In this document: positions 9,272 to 17,759 of the stretch, in pieces
Position numbering within the stretch: position 1 is the first letter of the stretch
Layout of the letters: every line of letters starts with the position of its first letter
Origin: Limosilactobacillus caviae
Lineage (GTDB): Bacteria > Bacillota > Bacilli > Lactobacillales > Lactobacillaceae
DNA length: 64,000 nucleotides
Reading direction: 5' to 3'
NCBI RefSeq assembly: GCF_014635905.1
Contig: NZ_BMDS01000005.1
Location: 62,001 to 126,000 of the forward strand
Notes under the pieces: model-generated
What the model was told of the DNA's origin: nothing
Seen by the model: only the letters and a program-made list of their open reading frames with translations
Databases searched by the model: none
Made by a program: the position numbers and the translations under genes

Positions 9272-10009
9272 ATGGCTTTAGAGATAAATAAACTTGTCGG
9301 TGGGTATTCACAGATCCCCGTCCTTAAAGATGTCAGTTTTGATGTTCAACCGGGAGAGCTTGTTGGTTTGATTGGGCTAAACGGTGCGGGAAAATCAACG
9401 ACCCTTAATCATGTTATCGGTTTATTACGGCCGTTTTCTGGCTCAATAAAAATTAATGGACTCACTATCCAAGCCAATCCAGAAGAGTATAAAAAGCAGA
9501 TTGCCTATGTTCCGGAAACGCCAATTCTTTATGATGAATTGACCCTTCGTGAACATATTGACCTGACCATTATGGCTTACCAGCTTGACCATGATGCAGC
9601 TTGGCAGCGGGCAACAAAGCTCCTTAAACTTTTTCGGCTTGATAATAAGTTAGACTGGTTTCCTGCTAACTTTTCTAAAGGAATGAAACAAAAGGTGATG
9701 ATCTGCTGTGCCTTTATGACGAAGGCTAAGCTCCTGATCGTTGATGAACCGTTTTATGGGTTGGATCCATTGGCTGTTCATGACCTGCTTGAGCTAATTG
9801 AGCAAAAGAAAGAAGAAGGGGTAGCGGTTTTAATGTCAACCCACGTTCTTGACACGGCGCAACGGTATTGTGACCGGTTTGTCCTATTAGCTGACGGCAA
9901 GGTTCGTGCTCACGGAACGCTTGAAGAACTACGGGCAGCCGGTAATCATGCTGGTGAGTCCCTTGATGAGATCTACCTGCATCTTGCAAAGGGTGATCGT
10001 GATGAATAA
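9272..10009 (+). CDS. ecsA: ABC transporter ATPase EcsA
   Basis: A 245-residue ABC ATPase: Walker A GLNGAGKST (near 36-44), signature SKGMKQK (near 136), Walker B LLIVDEPF (near 153) and a switch His in STHVLD. With EcsB it forms an exporter-type complex that, in Bacillus and relatives, affects protein secretion and intramembrane proteolysis. AGAAGGGATG precedes ATG 9272, and a -10-like TATAAT lies at 9227. Its stop overlaps the ecsB start by 8 bases, so the two are coupled. The position between hit and ecsB supports assignment as EcsA rather than a generic ATPase. Confidence 0.92.
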   Translation: MALEINKLVGGYSQIPVLKDVSFDVQPGELVGLIGLNGAGKSTTLNHVIGLLRPFSGSIKINGLTIQANPEEYKKQIAYVPETPILYDELTLREHIDLTIMAYQLDHDAAWQRATKLLKLFRLDNKLDWFPANFSKGMKQKVMICCAFMTKAKLLIVDEPFYGLDPLAVHDLLELIEQKKEEGVAVLMSTHVLDTAQRYCDRFVLLADGKVRAHGTLEELRAAGNHAGESLDEIYLHLAKGDRDE

Positions 10010-11204
10010 GCTATTTAGTAAACGCCGTAGTCAACACTTCATGCTCTTACTACGTTACTGGCGGTTAGTGTTCAATGACCACTTTGTAATTGCACTGTTT
10101 TTCCTTTTTGGTGCCCTCGCATATGGATATTCGCAATGGCTGCCAACGCTCGGCCCTCATGAATGGTGGACGCGGTTAATCTTGATTGGTTGGTTTACAG
10201 TCATTGCCCAGATCGGTCGGTTGGCAACATTAATAAAAAAGCCTGATCCTGTTTTCCTATTGCCGCAGGTTGAAGGAATCCATCGGTACCTTAATCAGGC
10301 AACTTGGTATAGCTTGATTTTAGCTGAGATAATGACGGTGGTTGGGACCTTTATTGCCTTGCCATTTGCCTTAACGACTGAGAGGTTAACTGGTCCTGAG
10401 ATTGTGGCAATCTTTTTAGTGGCGATTATTAACAAGGCGGATTGGATGCATATTGCCCGTAAGTCGCTTAGCTTACGATGGGGTAGCCAACAGTGGCGGA
10501 CCCGGTTAGAATACTGGGTAAATCCCCTATTAGCTTCAACTGTGATGTGGCTGGTTAACCCTTATGTTGGTCTTGTTGTTGCCCTAATTTTGTACTTAGC
10601 AGTAATTGGCTACTATCGTGATTTAGCAGTTAATTGGCGAATCGCGGTTAAGGCGGAACAAGATCGGATGTATAGCGTCTACCGTTTCTTTAACCTCTTT
10701 ACCGATGTGCCAAGTGTTCAGGGGAATACGAAGCGTCGCAAGTGGGCGGATGGTCTCGTCCAGTGGTTAAGCAAGAATGGCCAGCCATGGTCATATCTAT
10801 ATGCTCGTGCTTTTGTTCGTAGTACCGAGGTTAGTGGGATCGTAAGCCGCCTGACTCTGTTGGGGATGATAATTGTCTTTTTATTGCCAGCAGGATGGCT
10901 TAGTACGGTGGTTGTTGTTTTATTTATCTACCTGATTGCGACCCAGCTAATGCCCCTTTATGACCAATATGAGGCAAACGTCTTTACCCATATCTACCCA
11001 ATTCCCGCTAATCAACAACAGGCCGATTTTAAGCAATTATTAGCGAAAGTGACGTCACTGGAGGCTTTACTAATTGCTCTTGCTAGTGTTGGCTGGCAGC
11101 TTAATGTCGGTCAGATGGCAGTTAACTTAATTATTGCAGCAGTTGAAGTGTTCTTATTAATTCGCTTCTACTTTAATGTCAGAGTAAAAAAATTAATGAA
11201 ATGA
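10002..11204 (+). CDS. ecsB: ABC transporter permease EcsB
   Basis: About 400 residues with several hydrophobic helices, including paired ones at about 25-65, 110-155, 185-215, 285-320 and 345-390. No ATPase motif is present. It starts at ATG 10002 inside the last codons of ecsA; longer upstream readings would run through ecsA in another frame and are not credible. The Arg/Trp-rich N-terminus (residues about 5-20) is typical of EcsB. It is the membrane half of the EcsAB complex. trmB follows 12 bases after its stop, so the three genes are probably one transcript. Confidence 0.9.
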   Translation: MNKLFSKRRSQHFMLLLRYWRLVFNDHFVIALFFLFGALAYGYSQWLPTLGPHEWWTRLILIGWFTVIAQIGRLATLIKKPDPVFLLPQVEGIHRYLNQATWYSLILAEIMTVVGTFIALPFALTTERLTGPEIVAIFLVAIINKADWMHIARKSLSLRWGSQQWRTRLEYWVNPLLASTVMWLVNPYVGLVVALILYLAVIGYYRDLAVNWRIAVKAEQDRMYSVYRFFNLFTDVPSVQGNTKRRKWADGLVQWLSKNGQPWSYLYARAFVRSTEVSGIVSRLTLLGMIIVFLLPAGWLSTVVVVLFIYLIATQLMPLYDQYEANVFTHIYPIPANQQQADFKQLLAKVTSLEALLIALASVGWQLNVGQMAVNLIIAAVEVFLLIRFYFNVRVKKLMK

Positions 11205-11216
11205 GGATTTTAAGTT

Positions 11217-11858
11217 ATGCGTGTTAAACATAAAAAGTGGGCTGATCCATTAATTGCTGCCCACCCGGAAATGATGGTCGACAATGCCCCTGAGTTAAAG
11301 GGTAAGTGGCAGTCACGGTTTGCCAAGAAGCAGCCCCTCCATCTTGAAGTTGGGATGGGAAAGGGTCAATTTATCATTGGCATGGCAAAAGCTCATCCAG
11401 AGATTAATTTTATCGGTTTGGAGATTCAACGGACAGTTGCGGCAATCGCCCTAAAAAAGGCGCTGGAAGAAGAACTTCCTAACTTGCAACTGATCTGCGG
11501 TGATGGTGAAGACCTGCGAGAATACTTTGAAGATGGCGAAGTTACAAAGATGTATCTAAACTTTTCTGATCCATGGCCAAAGAAACGTCATGCAAAACGA
11601 CGGTTGACTTATAAGACATTCTTAGCAACTTATGAGAAGATTTTACAGGATCAGGGAGTTATTGAGTTAAAGACTGATAATATGGGATTGTTTGAATTCT
11701 CTTTGGAAAGTATGAACAATTATGGAATGATCTTTGACGGCGTATGGCTTGACCTTCATCATAGCGAAGAGAATGAGCATAATGTTGAAACGGAATATGA
11801 ACAAAAATTTGCTGCCAAAGGTCAACCAATCTATAAGTTAATCGCTAATTTTAAGTAA
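11217..11858 (+). CDS. trmB: tRNA (guanine-N7)-methyltransferase
   Basis: A 213-residue SAM-dependent methylase forming m7G at position 46 of tRNA. The SAM-binding motif is [10 protein letters not shown] (near 42), an acidic GLEIQ loop follows at about 67, and the TrmB signature [15 protein letters not shown] lies at about 117-131. The C-terminus contains the TEYEQKF segment found across the family. GAGGA upstream of ATG 11217 overlaps the end of ecsB. All family motifs are intact and length is normal. Confidence 0.96.
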   Translation: MRVKHKKWADPLIAAHPEMMVDNAPELKGKWQSRFAKKQPLHLEVGMGKGQFIIGMAKAHPEINFIGLEIQRTVAAIALKKALEEELPNLQLICGDGEDLREYFEDGEVTKMYLNFSDPWPKKRHAKRRLTYKTFLATYEKILQDQGVIELKTDNMGLFEFSLESMNNYGMIFDGVWLDLHHSEENEHNVETEYEQKFAAKGQPIYKLIANFK

Positions 11859-11862
11859 AAGA

Positions 11863-11904
11863 AGGCCTCTAGAGTTCGGATTACCGAGCTTCAGAGGCTA
11901 TTTG
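11863..11904 (+). terminator. 3'-end hairpin of trmB, member of an AGAGTTCGG repeat family
   Basis: Outer stem GGCCTCT/AGAGGCT encloses AGAGTTCGGATTACCGAGCT. The same apex recurs at 35064 and 36773. The T tail is poor (CTATTTG), so termination efficiency is uncertain. Confidence 0.65.
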
Positions 11905-11985
11905 TATACCTTTTTATATCAATAAATGCGGATATTTACGATTCCTGGCGGTTAGTAATGAAGTAGCCATGGTAAAAGTCTTTTA

Positions 11986-12909
11986 CTAGTATTTAAAAAT
12001 ACTGAGCTTTAATTCTTTACTGATTAATTCAAGGAGGGCTAATCCAGCAACGCTATTTCCTGCGTGATCTAAGGCCGGGCTAAAGATACCGATTCCGTAA
12101 TGATTTGGTGCAGCTGCTACTAAGCCGCCGCCAACGCCGCTTTTTGTTGGCACGCCAATTTTAACTGAATATGTTCCCGATTCATTATAAAGACCAGTTG
12201 TCATCATCACTGATTTTGTGTATGTTGCGGCTGCACTAGAGATGATTCGTTCTCCATTCCACGGCGCGATTCCATCATTAGCGAGAACGGCCCCGAGGTT
12301 AGCTAAGCTCTCGCAGGTAACCATCATCGAACACTGTTTGAAGTAAGTATCGAGGCTGGTCGTAACGTCATTGTTTAAAGCCCCTTTTGCCTTGAGATAA
12401 TAGGCTAAAGACCGGTTCATGTCGCCAGTGCGTAATTCTGATTGGTAGATTCCGTTCTCAAGGGTAATTTCGGGATCATTGCAAATTTCGCGGGTAAAAT
12501 TAAGAATTTGTTCAAAAGGTGACTGACCGTCTTCTTCTTCAATTAAAGAGGAGATCAGAATGGCCCCGCTATTAATAAAAGCATTGAGCGGGTGGGTTTC
12601 CTTGGTGATTTCCATATTAAGGATTGTATCGAAGGGGAAGCCGGTTTGCCGTGTGCCGACTTGTGCTTCCACTGCGGTAAGTCCTAATCGTTCAATTGCG
12701 TAGAGTAAGGTAATGACCTTTGAAACACTTTCTATCGCAAAACGAACTCGTGATGCGCCAGCCTGACACCGCTTGTCATTAGCAACGTCAAATAAATAGA
12801 CGCCAAGTTGGTAAGGGTCAACTTTTGCTAAGCCCGGAATATAGGTTGCAACTTGTCCTTCGTCGATTTTGTCCCAGCATTCTTGAATTGCATCATTAAG
12901 GTTCATCAT
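11986..12909 (-). CDS. glsA: glutaminase
   Basis: A 307-residue serine-dependent beta-lactamase-fold glutaminase converting glutamine to glutamate and ammonia in the cytoplasm. The catalytic SxxK is SVSK (Ser61, Lys64). NAFINSGAI, a YFKQCS segment and the C-terminal KSGVGGGLVA are characteristic of the family. Start ATG 12909 has GGAGGA upstream. The gene stands alone on the minus strand between trmB and a PepSY-like protein. Family knowledge links lactobacillus glutaminases to acid tolerance through ammonia release; nothing in the sequence tests that. Motifs and length are normal. Confidence 0.95.
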   Translation of the reverse strand: MMNLNDAIQECWDKIDEGQVATYIPGLAKVDPYQLGVYLFDVANDKRCQAGASRVRFAIESVSKVITLLYAIERLGLTAVEAQVGTRQTGFPFDTILNMEITKETHPLNAFINSGAILISSLIEEEDGQSPFEQILNFTREICNDPEITLENGIYQSELRTGDMNRSLAYYLKAKGALNNDVTTSLDTYFKQCSMMVTCESLANLGAVLANDGIAPWNGERIISSAAATYTKSVMMTTGLYNESGTYSVKIGVPTKSGVGGGLVAAAPNHYGIGIFSPALDHAGNSVAGLALLELISKELKLSIFKY

Positions 12910-13013
12910 AATCGTCCTCCGTCTTATAATTATTATTCCTATTATAGCCGACCTTTGTAGAAACGATTACTGATTAGGCAGGATAAATTTTAGTATTTGT
13001 CGGGTATCAGTTT

Positions 13014-13056
13014 AAAAAATAAGGAAGCTGAGTTAATTCCCAGCTTCCTAAAAAAA
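13014..13056 (-). terminator. terminator of the PepSY-like gene
   Basis: AGGAAGCTG and CAGCTTCCT form a perfect 9-bp stem around a 10-base loop, with a T run on the minus strand just after it. Confidence 0.85.
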
Positions 13057-13062
13057 TAATGC

Positions 13063-13401
13063 TTAATCATTTTCAATTCGTTTTAATTCTAACAAACTTC
13101 CGGTATATGCATCAGCGATAAACTCGTAGTTGACTTTCTCGCCATCTTCTAATCTGGAAATGCCCCCTTCATAGGCCTTGCTTTTAACGGCAAACCGTTG
13201 AAACGGAACTGCAGTATCGTTAATCCAACTATCGGTTACAGCGCCTTCATCGGCAAAATCGTTTTTAACGAGTTTTAAAATTCGGTCAGCGGATATCTGC
13301 CGACTACCGAAAAGTTTGCCAGCGATAAAACCAGCAATGCCTGAAGCACCGAGCGTTACGGGAATTACCCATGGATTGAGGGAGTTATTACTTGCATTCA
13401 T
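13063..13401 (-). CDS. membrane-anchored PepSY-like protein
   Basis: 112 residues. One hydrophobic segment (about 10-28, with a GASGIAGFIAGKLFG stretch) gives an N-terminal membrane anchor. Residues about 37-110 resemble a PepSY domain: a helix ADRILKLVKNDF, then strands ending in YEFIADAYTGSLLELK, close to the DxxTGxxL ending of that family. It is probably exposed outside the membrane. RBS GGAAG lies before ATG 13401. No partner gene is adjacent apart from the divergent thioredoxin-like gene. The PepSY assignment is by pattern only and the function is unknown. Confidence 0.7.
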   Translation of the reverse strand: MNASNNSLNPWVIPVTLGASGIAGFIAGKLFGSRQISADRILKLVKNDFADEGAVTDSWINDTAVPFQRFAVKSKAYEGGISRLEDGEKVNYEFIADAYTGSLLELKRIEND

Positions 13402-13508
13402 ATGATTGCTTCCTTCACTATTTAAATTTAATTCGTTCCTAACTTTCTAGCCTATTTTATCATTTTTGATTCTTAAAAGCCAAATATCTAATCTTGATAA
13501 GCAAATCA

Positions 13509-13537
13509 CTTACAATAGATAAGTAATGTGGTATAAT
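13509..13537 (+). promoter_or_regulatory. sigma-A promoter of the thioredoxin-like gene
   Basis: CTTACA, a 17-base spacer and a perfect TATAAT at 13532, with TGTGG just upstream of the -10. The start codon is about 30 bases further on. Confidence 0.7.
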
Positions 13538-13566
13538 ATTGCTAAAATGATATAGGGATGAGGATT

Positions 13567-13884
13567 ATGGAAAGATTACCACAATTAAAAGAAGATCAAT
13601 TAATTGAGACCATCGGCAATGGCAGGGTTGTCCTGTTTTTTACAGCTGGCTGGTGCCCTGATTGCCGCTTTATCAAGCCTGCAATGCCTGAGATTGAACA
13701 AGACTTCGCTGATTATACTTTCTATGAAGTTGATCGCGATGAAAATATCGATCTTGCCGCTGAATTGAATGTATTTGGCATTCCAAGTTTCATTGTATAT
13801 GATAATGGTAAAGAAATTGGCCGTTTTGTCAATAAAGATCGGAAAACTAAGCAACAAGTTGAAGATTTTTTAAGAAGTTTGTAA
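13567..13884 (+). CDS. thioredoxin-family protein
   Basis: About 105 residues with a thioredoxin fold and the redox motif WCPDC (Cys30, Cys33), differing from the canonical WCGPC. Cis-Pro is in FGIPSF. WCPDC is common in the YtpP/thioredoxin-like branch. It probably catalyses cytosolic thiol-disulfide exchange. I prefer ATG 13567, 8 bases after AGGGA, over the ATG at 13558 that overlaps this site. It has its own promoter and an elaborate 3' hairpin; ytpR follows, matching the ytpP-ytpQ-ytpR neighbourhood of Bacillus. Confidence 0.88.
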   Translation: MERLPQLKEDQLIETIGNGRVVLFFTAGWCPDCRFIKPAMPEIEQDFADYTFYEVDRDENIDLAAELNVFGIPSFIVYDNGKEIGRFVNKDRKTKQQVEDFLRSL

Positions 13885-13890
13885 AATAAT

Positions 13891-13975
13891 AGGGCTGTGA
13901 AAATTTTTGATAAAGGGACTGATTTACTCAGCCTCCTTTATTAGCTTTAAATTAGATTTTCATAGCCTTCTTTTT
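13891..13975 (+). terminator. long nested 3' hairpin of the thioredoxin-like gene
   Basis: Outer arms AGGGCTGTGAAAAT and ATTTTCATAGCCT pair around an inner hairpin GATAAAGG/CCTTTATT, which itself encloses CTGATTTACTCAG. A TTCTTTTT tail follows. At 85 bases it is much longer than a plain terminator. Confidence 0.7.
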
Positions 13976-14022
13976 GTGTAATAATATAAAATGGTAGATT
14001 ATATTAGAGAGAGGAATATTTG

Positions 14023-14670
14023 ATGTTAATTTCAAGTTACAATCCTAATGAATTAGGTGACATTTTAGTCGTTATCACCGCTCCTGATGCGGATAACCAA
14101 ATTACTAAGATTGCTGATGATGTAGCTCAGATCACTGCTGAAAAAGATGGTGAATTACTAGGCTATAACTTTATGAACGCTAGCAAGATCTTACCAGAAT
14201 TAACAAGCGAAAACGGACAGGTATTTTTAAATGCTGCCCAAGTTGAAAAATTAAACGCAAAACTTAAGGAAGCGGGGTTTGATAAGCTTTTAGCTGCCGA
14301 TGAAGATCCTAAGTTTGTAGTTGGTTATGTAGAAAAGATTACTGACCATCCTAAGTCTGACCACTTAAAGGTGACCCAGACACGGATCGCTGATGATAAA
14401 ACTGTTCAGATCGTGTGCGGTTCTCCTAATGTTGCGGAAGGAATTAAGGTCGTTGTTGCACGTCCAGGGGCAATGATGCCAGACGGAAAGATCATTTGGC
14501 CAGGACAATTAATGGGTGTTGATAGTGACGGAATGCTTTGTGGTTTCCGTGAACTGCGGATTAAGAATGCCCCAGATGAAAAGGGCTTGTTTATTATTCC
14601 AGATGACTGGCAAGCAGTTGGCGAACCGGTTGATTTTGCTAAGGCAGATACTTTCTTTCCAGAAAACTAA
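14023..14670 (+). CDS. ytpR: YtpR-type tRNA-binding domain protein
   Basis: 215 residues. The N-terminal half (1-95) is the DUF4479 domain; the C-terminal half (about 97-205) is an EMAP/Trbp-like OB-fold with DHPKSDHLKVTQT, VCGSPNVAEG and GVDSDGMLCG. This matches the N-terminal tRNA-binding domain of PheT, which is also in this window (43264). It therefore probably binds tRNA or another structured RNA, but no reaction is known. ATG 14023 is preferred over the TTG three bases earlier given AGAGAGAGGA upstream. Confidence 0.9.
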   Translation: MLISSYNPNELGDILVVITAPDADNQITKIADDVAQITAEKDGELLGYNFMNASKILPELTSENGQVFLNAAQVEKLNAKLKEAGFDKLLAADEDPKFVVGYVEKITDHPKSDHLKVTQTRIADDKTVQIVCGSPNVAEGIKVVVARPGAMMPDGKIIWPGQLMGVDSDGMLCGFRELRIKNAPDEKGLFIIPDDWQAVGEPVDFAKADTFFPEN

Positions 14671-14719
14671 TAAAAACACCTGATTACTATTGCCAAAATT
14701 TTATAATGCTTTATTATTT

Positions 14720-14777
14720 AGTGAGGGATGGGTCACATGATACTTAATAGTACTGACCGACCCCTCGCATTTATTTT
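14720..14777 (+). terminator. hairpin between ytpR and murC
   Basis: GTGAGGGatGGGTCA pairs with TGACCgaCCCCTCGC around an 18-base loop. The following T-rich stretch is interrupted, so it may be a weak terminator. Confidence 0.55.
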
Positions 14778-14806
14778 AAATTGAATTGTTGAAAGGAATT
14801 GGATTG

Positions 14807-16111
14807 ATGGAACAAAAGACATATTACTTTGTTGGTATTAAAGGGACCGGAATGGCCTCTTTAGCACGTATCCTTCATGATAAAGGACACCAAGTACTAG
14901 GTTCAGATATTGAAAAAGAAACATTTACACAAGCGCCATTATTAGCGGCGGGAATTAAGATTTTGCCATTTGATCCAGCCAATTTAAAACCAGGGATGAT
15001 TGTGATTCAGGGGAATGCCTTTGATGATGATCACCCGGAGATTAAACGTGCACATGAATTAGGCCTTGAGATTTTAAGCTATCCTGAGGCCGTTGAAAAT
15101 GAGGTAAAAAACCATACCAGTATCGGGATTGCCGGGGCTCATGGCAAAACCAGCACGACTGCATTATTGTCACATGTTTTAGCTGCGGTTGAACCAACAA
15201 GCTACTTGATCGGTGATGGTGTTGGTAAGGGAAATGCTGACGCTCGCTTCTTTGTTTTTGAAGCCGATGAATATCGCGACCACTTCCTTGCTTACCACCC
15301 AGATTATGCAATTATGACCAATGTGGACTTTGATCATCCAGATTACTTTAACGATTTGGCAGATGTCCGTGATTCATTTGAAACTTATGGTAAACAAGTT
15401 CAGCGGGCAATATTTGCTTGGGGAGACGACCCTAGTCTGCGGAACTTGAACGTTGATGTTCCAGTTTACTATTATGGAACTAATCCTGATGATGACTTCC
15501 GTGCAGAAAATATTCAGCGGACACCAGAAGGATCGACTTATGATGCTTATTTCCGCGATCAGAAACTTGGAACTTTTACCATTCATTTATACGGTGAGCA
15601 TAGTGTATTAAATAGTTTGGCTGTCCTTGCTGTTGCGTACATGGAACACATGGATATGGATAAGATCCGCCAAGAATTAGGAAACTTTAGCGGGGTAAAG
15701 CGGCGTTTCAGTGAAACTGATATTGCCGATACAACAATCATTGATGATTATGCTCACCACCCAAGTGAGATTAAGGCAACGATTGATGCTGCTCGTCAAA
15801 AGTACCCTGACCGTCAAGTTATCGCTGTTTTTCAACCACATACATATTCACGGCTTGCTGCTTATATTGATGGCTTTGCTGAATCGCTTAGCAGAGCCGA
15901 TAAGACGTTTGTTACCCCAATCTTTGGCTCAATTCGAGAAAATGCAGGTAACATTTCTAGTGCCGACTTAGAAAAACGGATTGATGGCAGTGAAGGTATT
16001 GATATGGATACAGTAGACAAGCTTTTGCAATACCATAACGCTGTGGTTGTCTTTATGGGTGCCGGCGACGTTGAAAAGTACGAAGAAAAGTACAAAGAAT
16101 TGTTAAAATAG
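14807..16111 (+). CDS. murC: UDP-N-acetylmuramate--L-alanine ligase
   Basis: 434 residues. It adds L-Ala to UDP-MurNAc, the first amino-acid step of peptidoglycan precursor synthesis. Rossmann-like GIKGTGM at the N-terminus binds the UDP substrate; the ATP loop is GAHGKTST (110-117). The central domain has DEYRDHF and [10 protein letters not shown], and the C-terminal domain has [10 protein letters not shown] and FQPHTYSR, all diagnostic of MurC. ATG 14807 has GAAAGGA 9 bases upstream; a TTG at 14786 overlaps the RBS region and is not supported. Length and motifs are normal. Confidence 0.96.
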   Translation: MEQKTYYFVGIKGTGMASLARILHDKGHQVLGSDIEKETFTQAPLLAAGIKILPFDPANLKPGMIVIQGNAFDDDHPEIKRAHELGLEILSYPEAVENEVKNHTSIGIAGAHGKTSTTALLSHVLAAVEPTSYLIGDGVGKGNADARFFVFEADEYRDHFLAYHPDYAIMTNVDFDHPDYFNDLADVRDSFETYGKQVQRAIFAWGDDPSLRNLNVDVPVYYYGTNPDDDFRAENIQRTPEGSTYDAYFRDQKLGTFTIHLYGEHSVLNSLAVLAVAYMEHMDMDKIRQELGNFSGVKRRFSETDIADTTIIDDYAHHPSEIKATIDAARQKYPDRQVIAVFQPHTYSRLAAYIDGFAESLSRADKTFVTPIFGSIRENAGNISSADLEKRIDGSEGIDMDTVDKLLQYHNAVVVFMGAGDVEKYEEKYKELLK

Positions 16112-16201
16112 TAAAAGATTTGCTTGAATGAAATGGTGGCATTTGCTACCATTTTTATAATAGTCAAATAAAGTCAAATTAGACAGAAAGAGGGAGTATT
16201 G

Positions 16202-16915
16202 ATGAACAACTTTTCTCAAGAGCCAGGACGGCGAGTTGTTACCGATTCGGCTGGCTTAAACAGCTTTTTGACCCGAATGTATGGGAACATGACTTTAGCT
16301 GTTCTTGTTTCAGCATTTAGTGCATACTTGACCATGGGAGTTTTCCGTAGTGCCGTTTTTGGCTTCTTCGGTGCTCATCCCGGAATGGTTTGGGTAATCC
16401 TATTATTACCAATTGTCCTATCGATGGGGGTAAGCTTTAGTGCAACGCGGAACCCGGTTGGTGCTTTTATCATGCTGATGCTGACAGCAGTAATCTACGG
16501 TGTTGAATTTGCGATTATTGCTGGTGTTTATTCAGGAGCAAGCATTGCATCAGCCTTTGTATCCTCCGCAGCCGTATTTGTTACGATGGCACTGTACGGT
16601 ACTATTACCAAGCGTGACTTAAGTAAATTTGGTGCTCATGCAATGGCAGCATTAGTTGCTTTGATGATTGCTTACCTTATTAATATGTTCTTACAAAGTC
16701 CGGCCATTGCTTACATCTTCTCCTTCATTGCCGTTATTATCTTTACGGTTTTGACTGCATGGGATGCACAAAAGATGAAGCAGATTTACGTCAATTATGG
16801 CGGCGAGGTATCAACTACTGGTCTAGCAGTTCTTGGTGCGCTTCAATTGTACTTAGACTTTGTAAACCTCTTTATTTCACTTCTTCAAATTTTTGGAATG
16901 AGTGATCGAAATTAA
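16202..16915 (+). CDS. BAX inhibitor-1 family (YetJ/YccA-like) membrane protein
   Basis: 237 residues with seven predicted membrane helices filling the chain from about residue 25. The pattern LYLDFVNLFISLLQIFG at the C-terminus is the family signature. The Bacillus homologue YetJ is a pH-sensitive calcium leak channel; other bacterial members interact with FtsH. ATG 16202 follows AGAGGGAG with normal spacing; the TTG at 16199 is an alternative. It is a single gene ending at a bidirectional terminator. Substrate and role here are inferred from the family only. Confidence 0.9.
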   Translation: MNNFSQEPGRRVVTDSAGLNSFLTRMYGNMTLAVLVSAFSAYLTMGVFRSAVFGFFGAHPGMVWVILLLPIVLSMGVSFSATRNPVGAFIMLMLTAVIYGVEFAIIAGVYSGASIASAFVSSAAVFVTMALYGTITKRDLSKFGAHAMAALVALMIAYLINMFLQSPAIAYIFSFIAVIIFTVLTAWDAQKMKQIYVNYGGEVSTTGLAVLGALQLYLDFVNLFISLLQIFGMSDRN

Positions 16916-16916
16916 T

Positions 16917-16952
16917 AAAAAGGAAAGTTGACGATTCAGCTTTCCTTTTTTT
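16917..16952. terminator. bidirectional terminator
   Basis: AAAAAGGAAAGttgacgattcaGCTTTCCTTTTT, convergent between the BI-1 gene and the minus-strand DUF1275 gene, with T runs in both directions. Confidence 0.85.
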
Positions 16953-17637
16953 GACGGTTATTTTTATTAGCTTTTTTCTTCTTGGTTAAATAATAAGAAC
17001 TATCAGTTACGAGAATTAAGAAAGTGGCGATCCAGATGGTTTTCATCCGGAAAAAAGGAAGTAATTGTGCTGAGATAATTGCGCCAAGAGTAAAACAAAT
17101 GACGATTGTTAGATAACTAAGTGCAGCCTTACGTTGGGAATAATCGTGATGAAAATAATATTCACTCCACGCCACGGCCGCCTTTTTGACACTGCCACTA
17201 GTAAAGACACTGTTGTAACCAAGCCCCTCAATTTTACTGAAAGCGGCACTTTGCATTGCTAACCCGAATGAAACAGCAGGCACCATTAGGTAATCTGGAA
17301 AAGTATCGGGAAGAAAGCCGATGACTGTACCGACTAATAGGATTGGCAATAGGCAAACTACTCGCCAATAATCGGTTCTTAAGCGGGCATGAAGAATGCT
17401 GACCATTGCTAATCCGATAATAAAGGCAATTAGTGAGCCGAGCCGGTCGACAACCCCCAGGAAGTTATGATTAGCTAGTGCAGCGCTGAGGAAAATAATG
17501 TTCCCAGTTTGTGCTGCGGCCATTGTTCGTCCGCACTTAATATATGTAAAAGCATCGATAAAACCGCCGCTGAAGGTAAGGAGGAGGGCAAAAAGGCGTG
17601 CTTCTGCCGGTTTATGATAATTTATAAGTTTATCCAT
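16936..17637 (-). CDS. DUF1275 (YoaK) family membrane protein
   Basis: About 233 residues with six likely membrane helices and a Lys-rich cytoplasmic tail. SGGFIDAFTYI, AQTGNIIF and GLGYNSVFTSGSVKK are conserved signatures of the DUF1275/YoaK family, whose transport substrate is unknown. In-frame ATGs exist at 17637, 17646 and 17670. A -10-like TATAAT directly before 17670 would place the transcript start inside the longest version, so a shorter start is more likely. It is a single gene with its stop inside the shared terminator. Confidence 0.82.
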   Translation of the reverse strand: MDKLINYHKPAEARLFALLLTFSGGFIDAFTYIKCGRTMAAAQTGNIIFLSAALANHNFLGVVDRLGSLIAFIIGLAMVSILHARLRTDYWRVVCLLPILLVGTVIGFLPDTFPDYLMVPAVSFGLAMQSAAFSKIEGLGYNSVFTSGSVKKAAVAWSEYYFHHDYSQRKAALSYLTIVICFTLGAIISAQLLPFFRMKTIWIATFLILVTDSSYYLTKKKKANKNNRQKKES

Positions 17638-17759
17638 GAAGTTCATCTCACATGTAATGGTTTTCAGCATAATTATAGCTTAAATCTTTAGTCAAGAAAC
17701 TAAACCATTGCTATATTCTTTGGTACAATTATTACTAGCGATAGAAGGGCGGGAATTAA

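Noticed and set aside
9906-10001. Longer N-terminus for EcsB
   Set aside because: It would overlap ecsA by about 100 bases in another frame; ATG 10002 gives the family-typical start.
12910-12970. Promoter of glsA (TATAAT on the minus strand at 12941-12946)
   Set aside because: The -10 is good, but no acceptable -35 is found at 16-18 bases, so it is not listed as a promoter.
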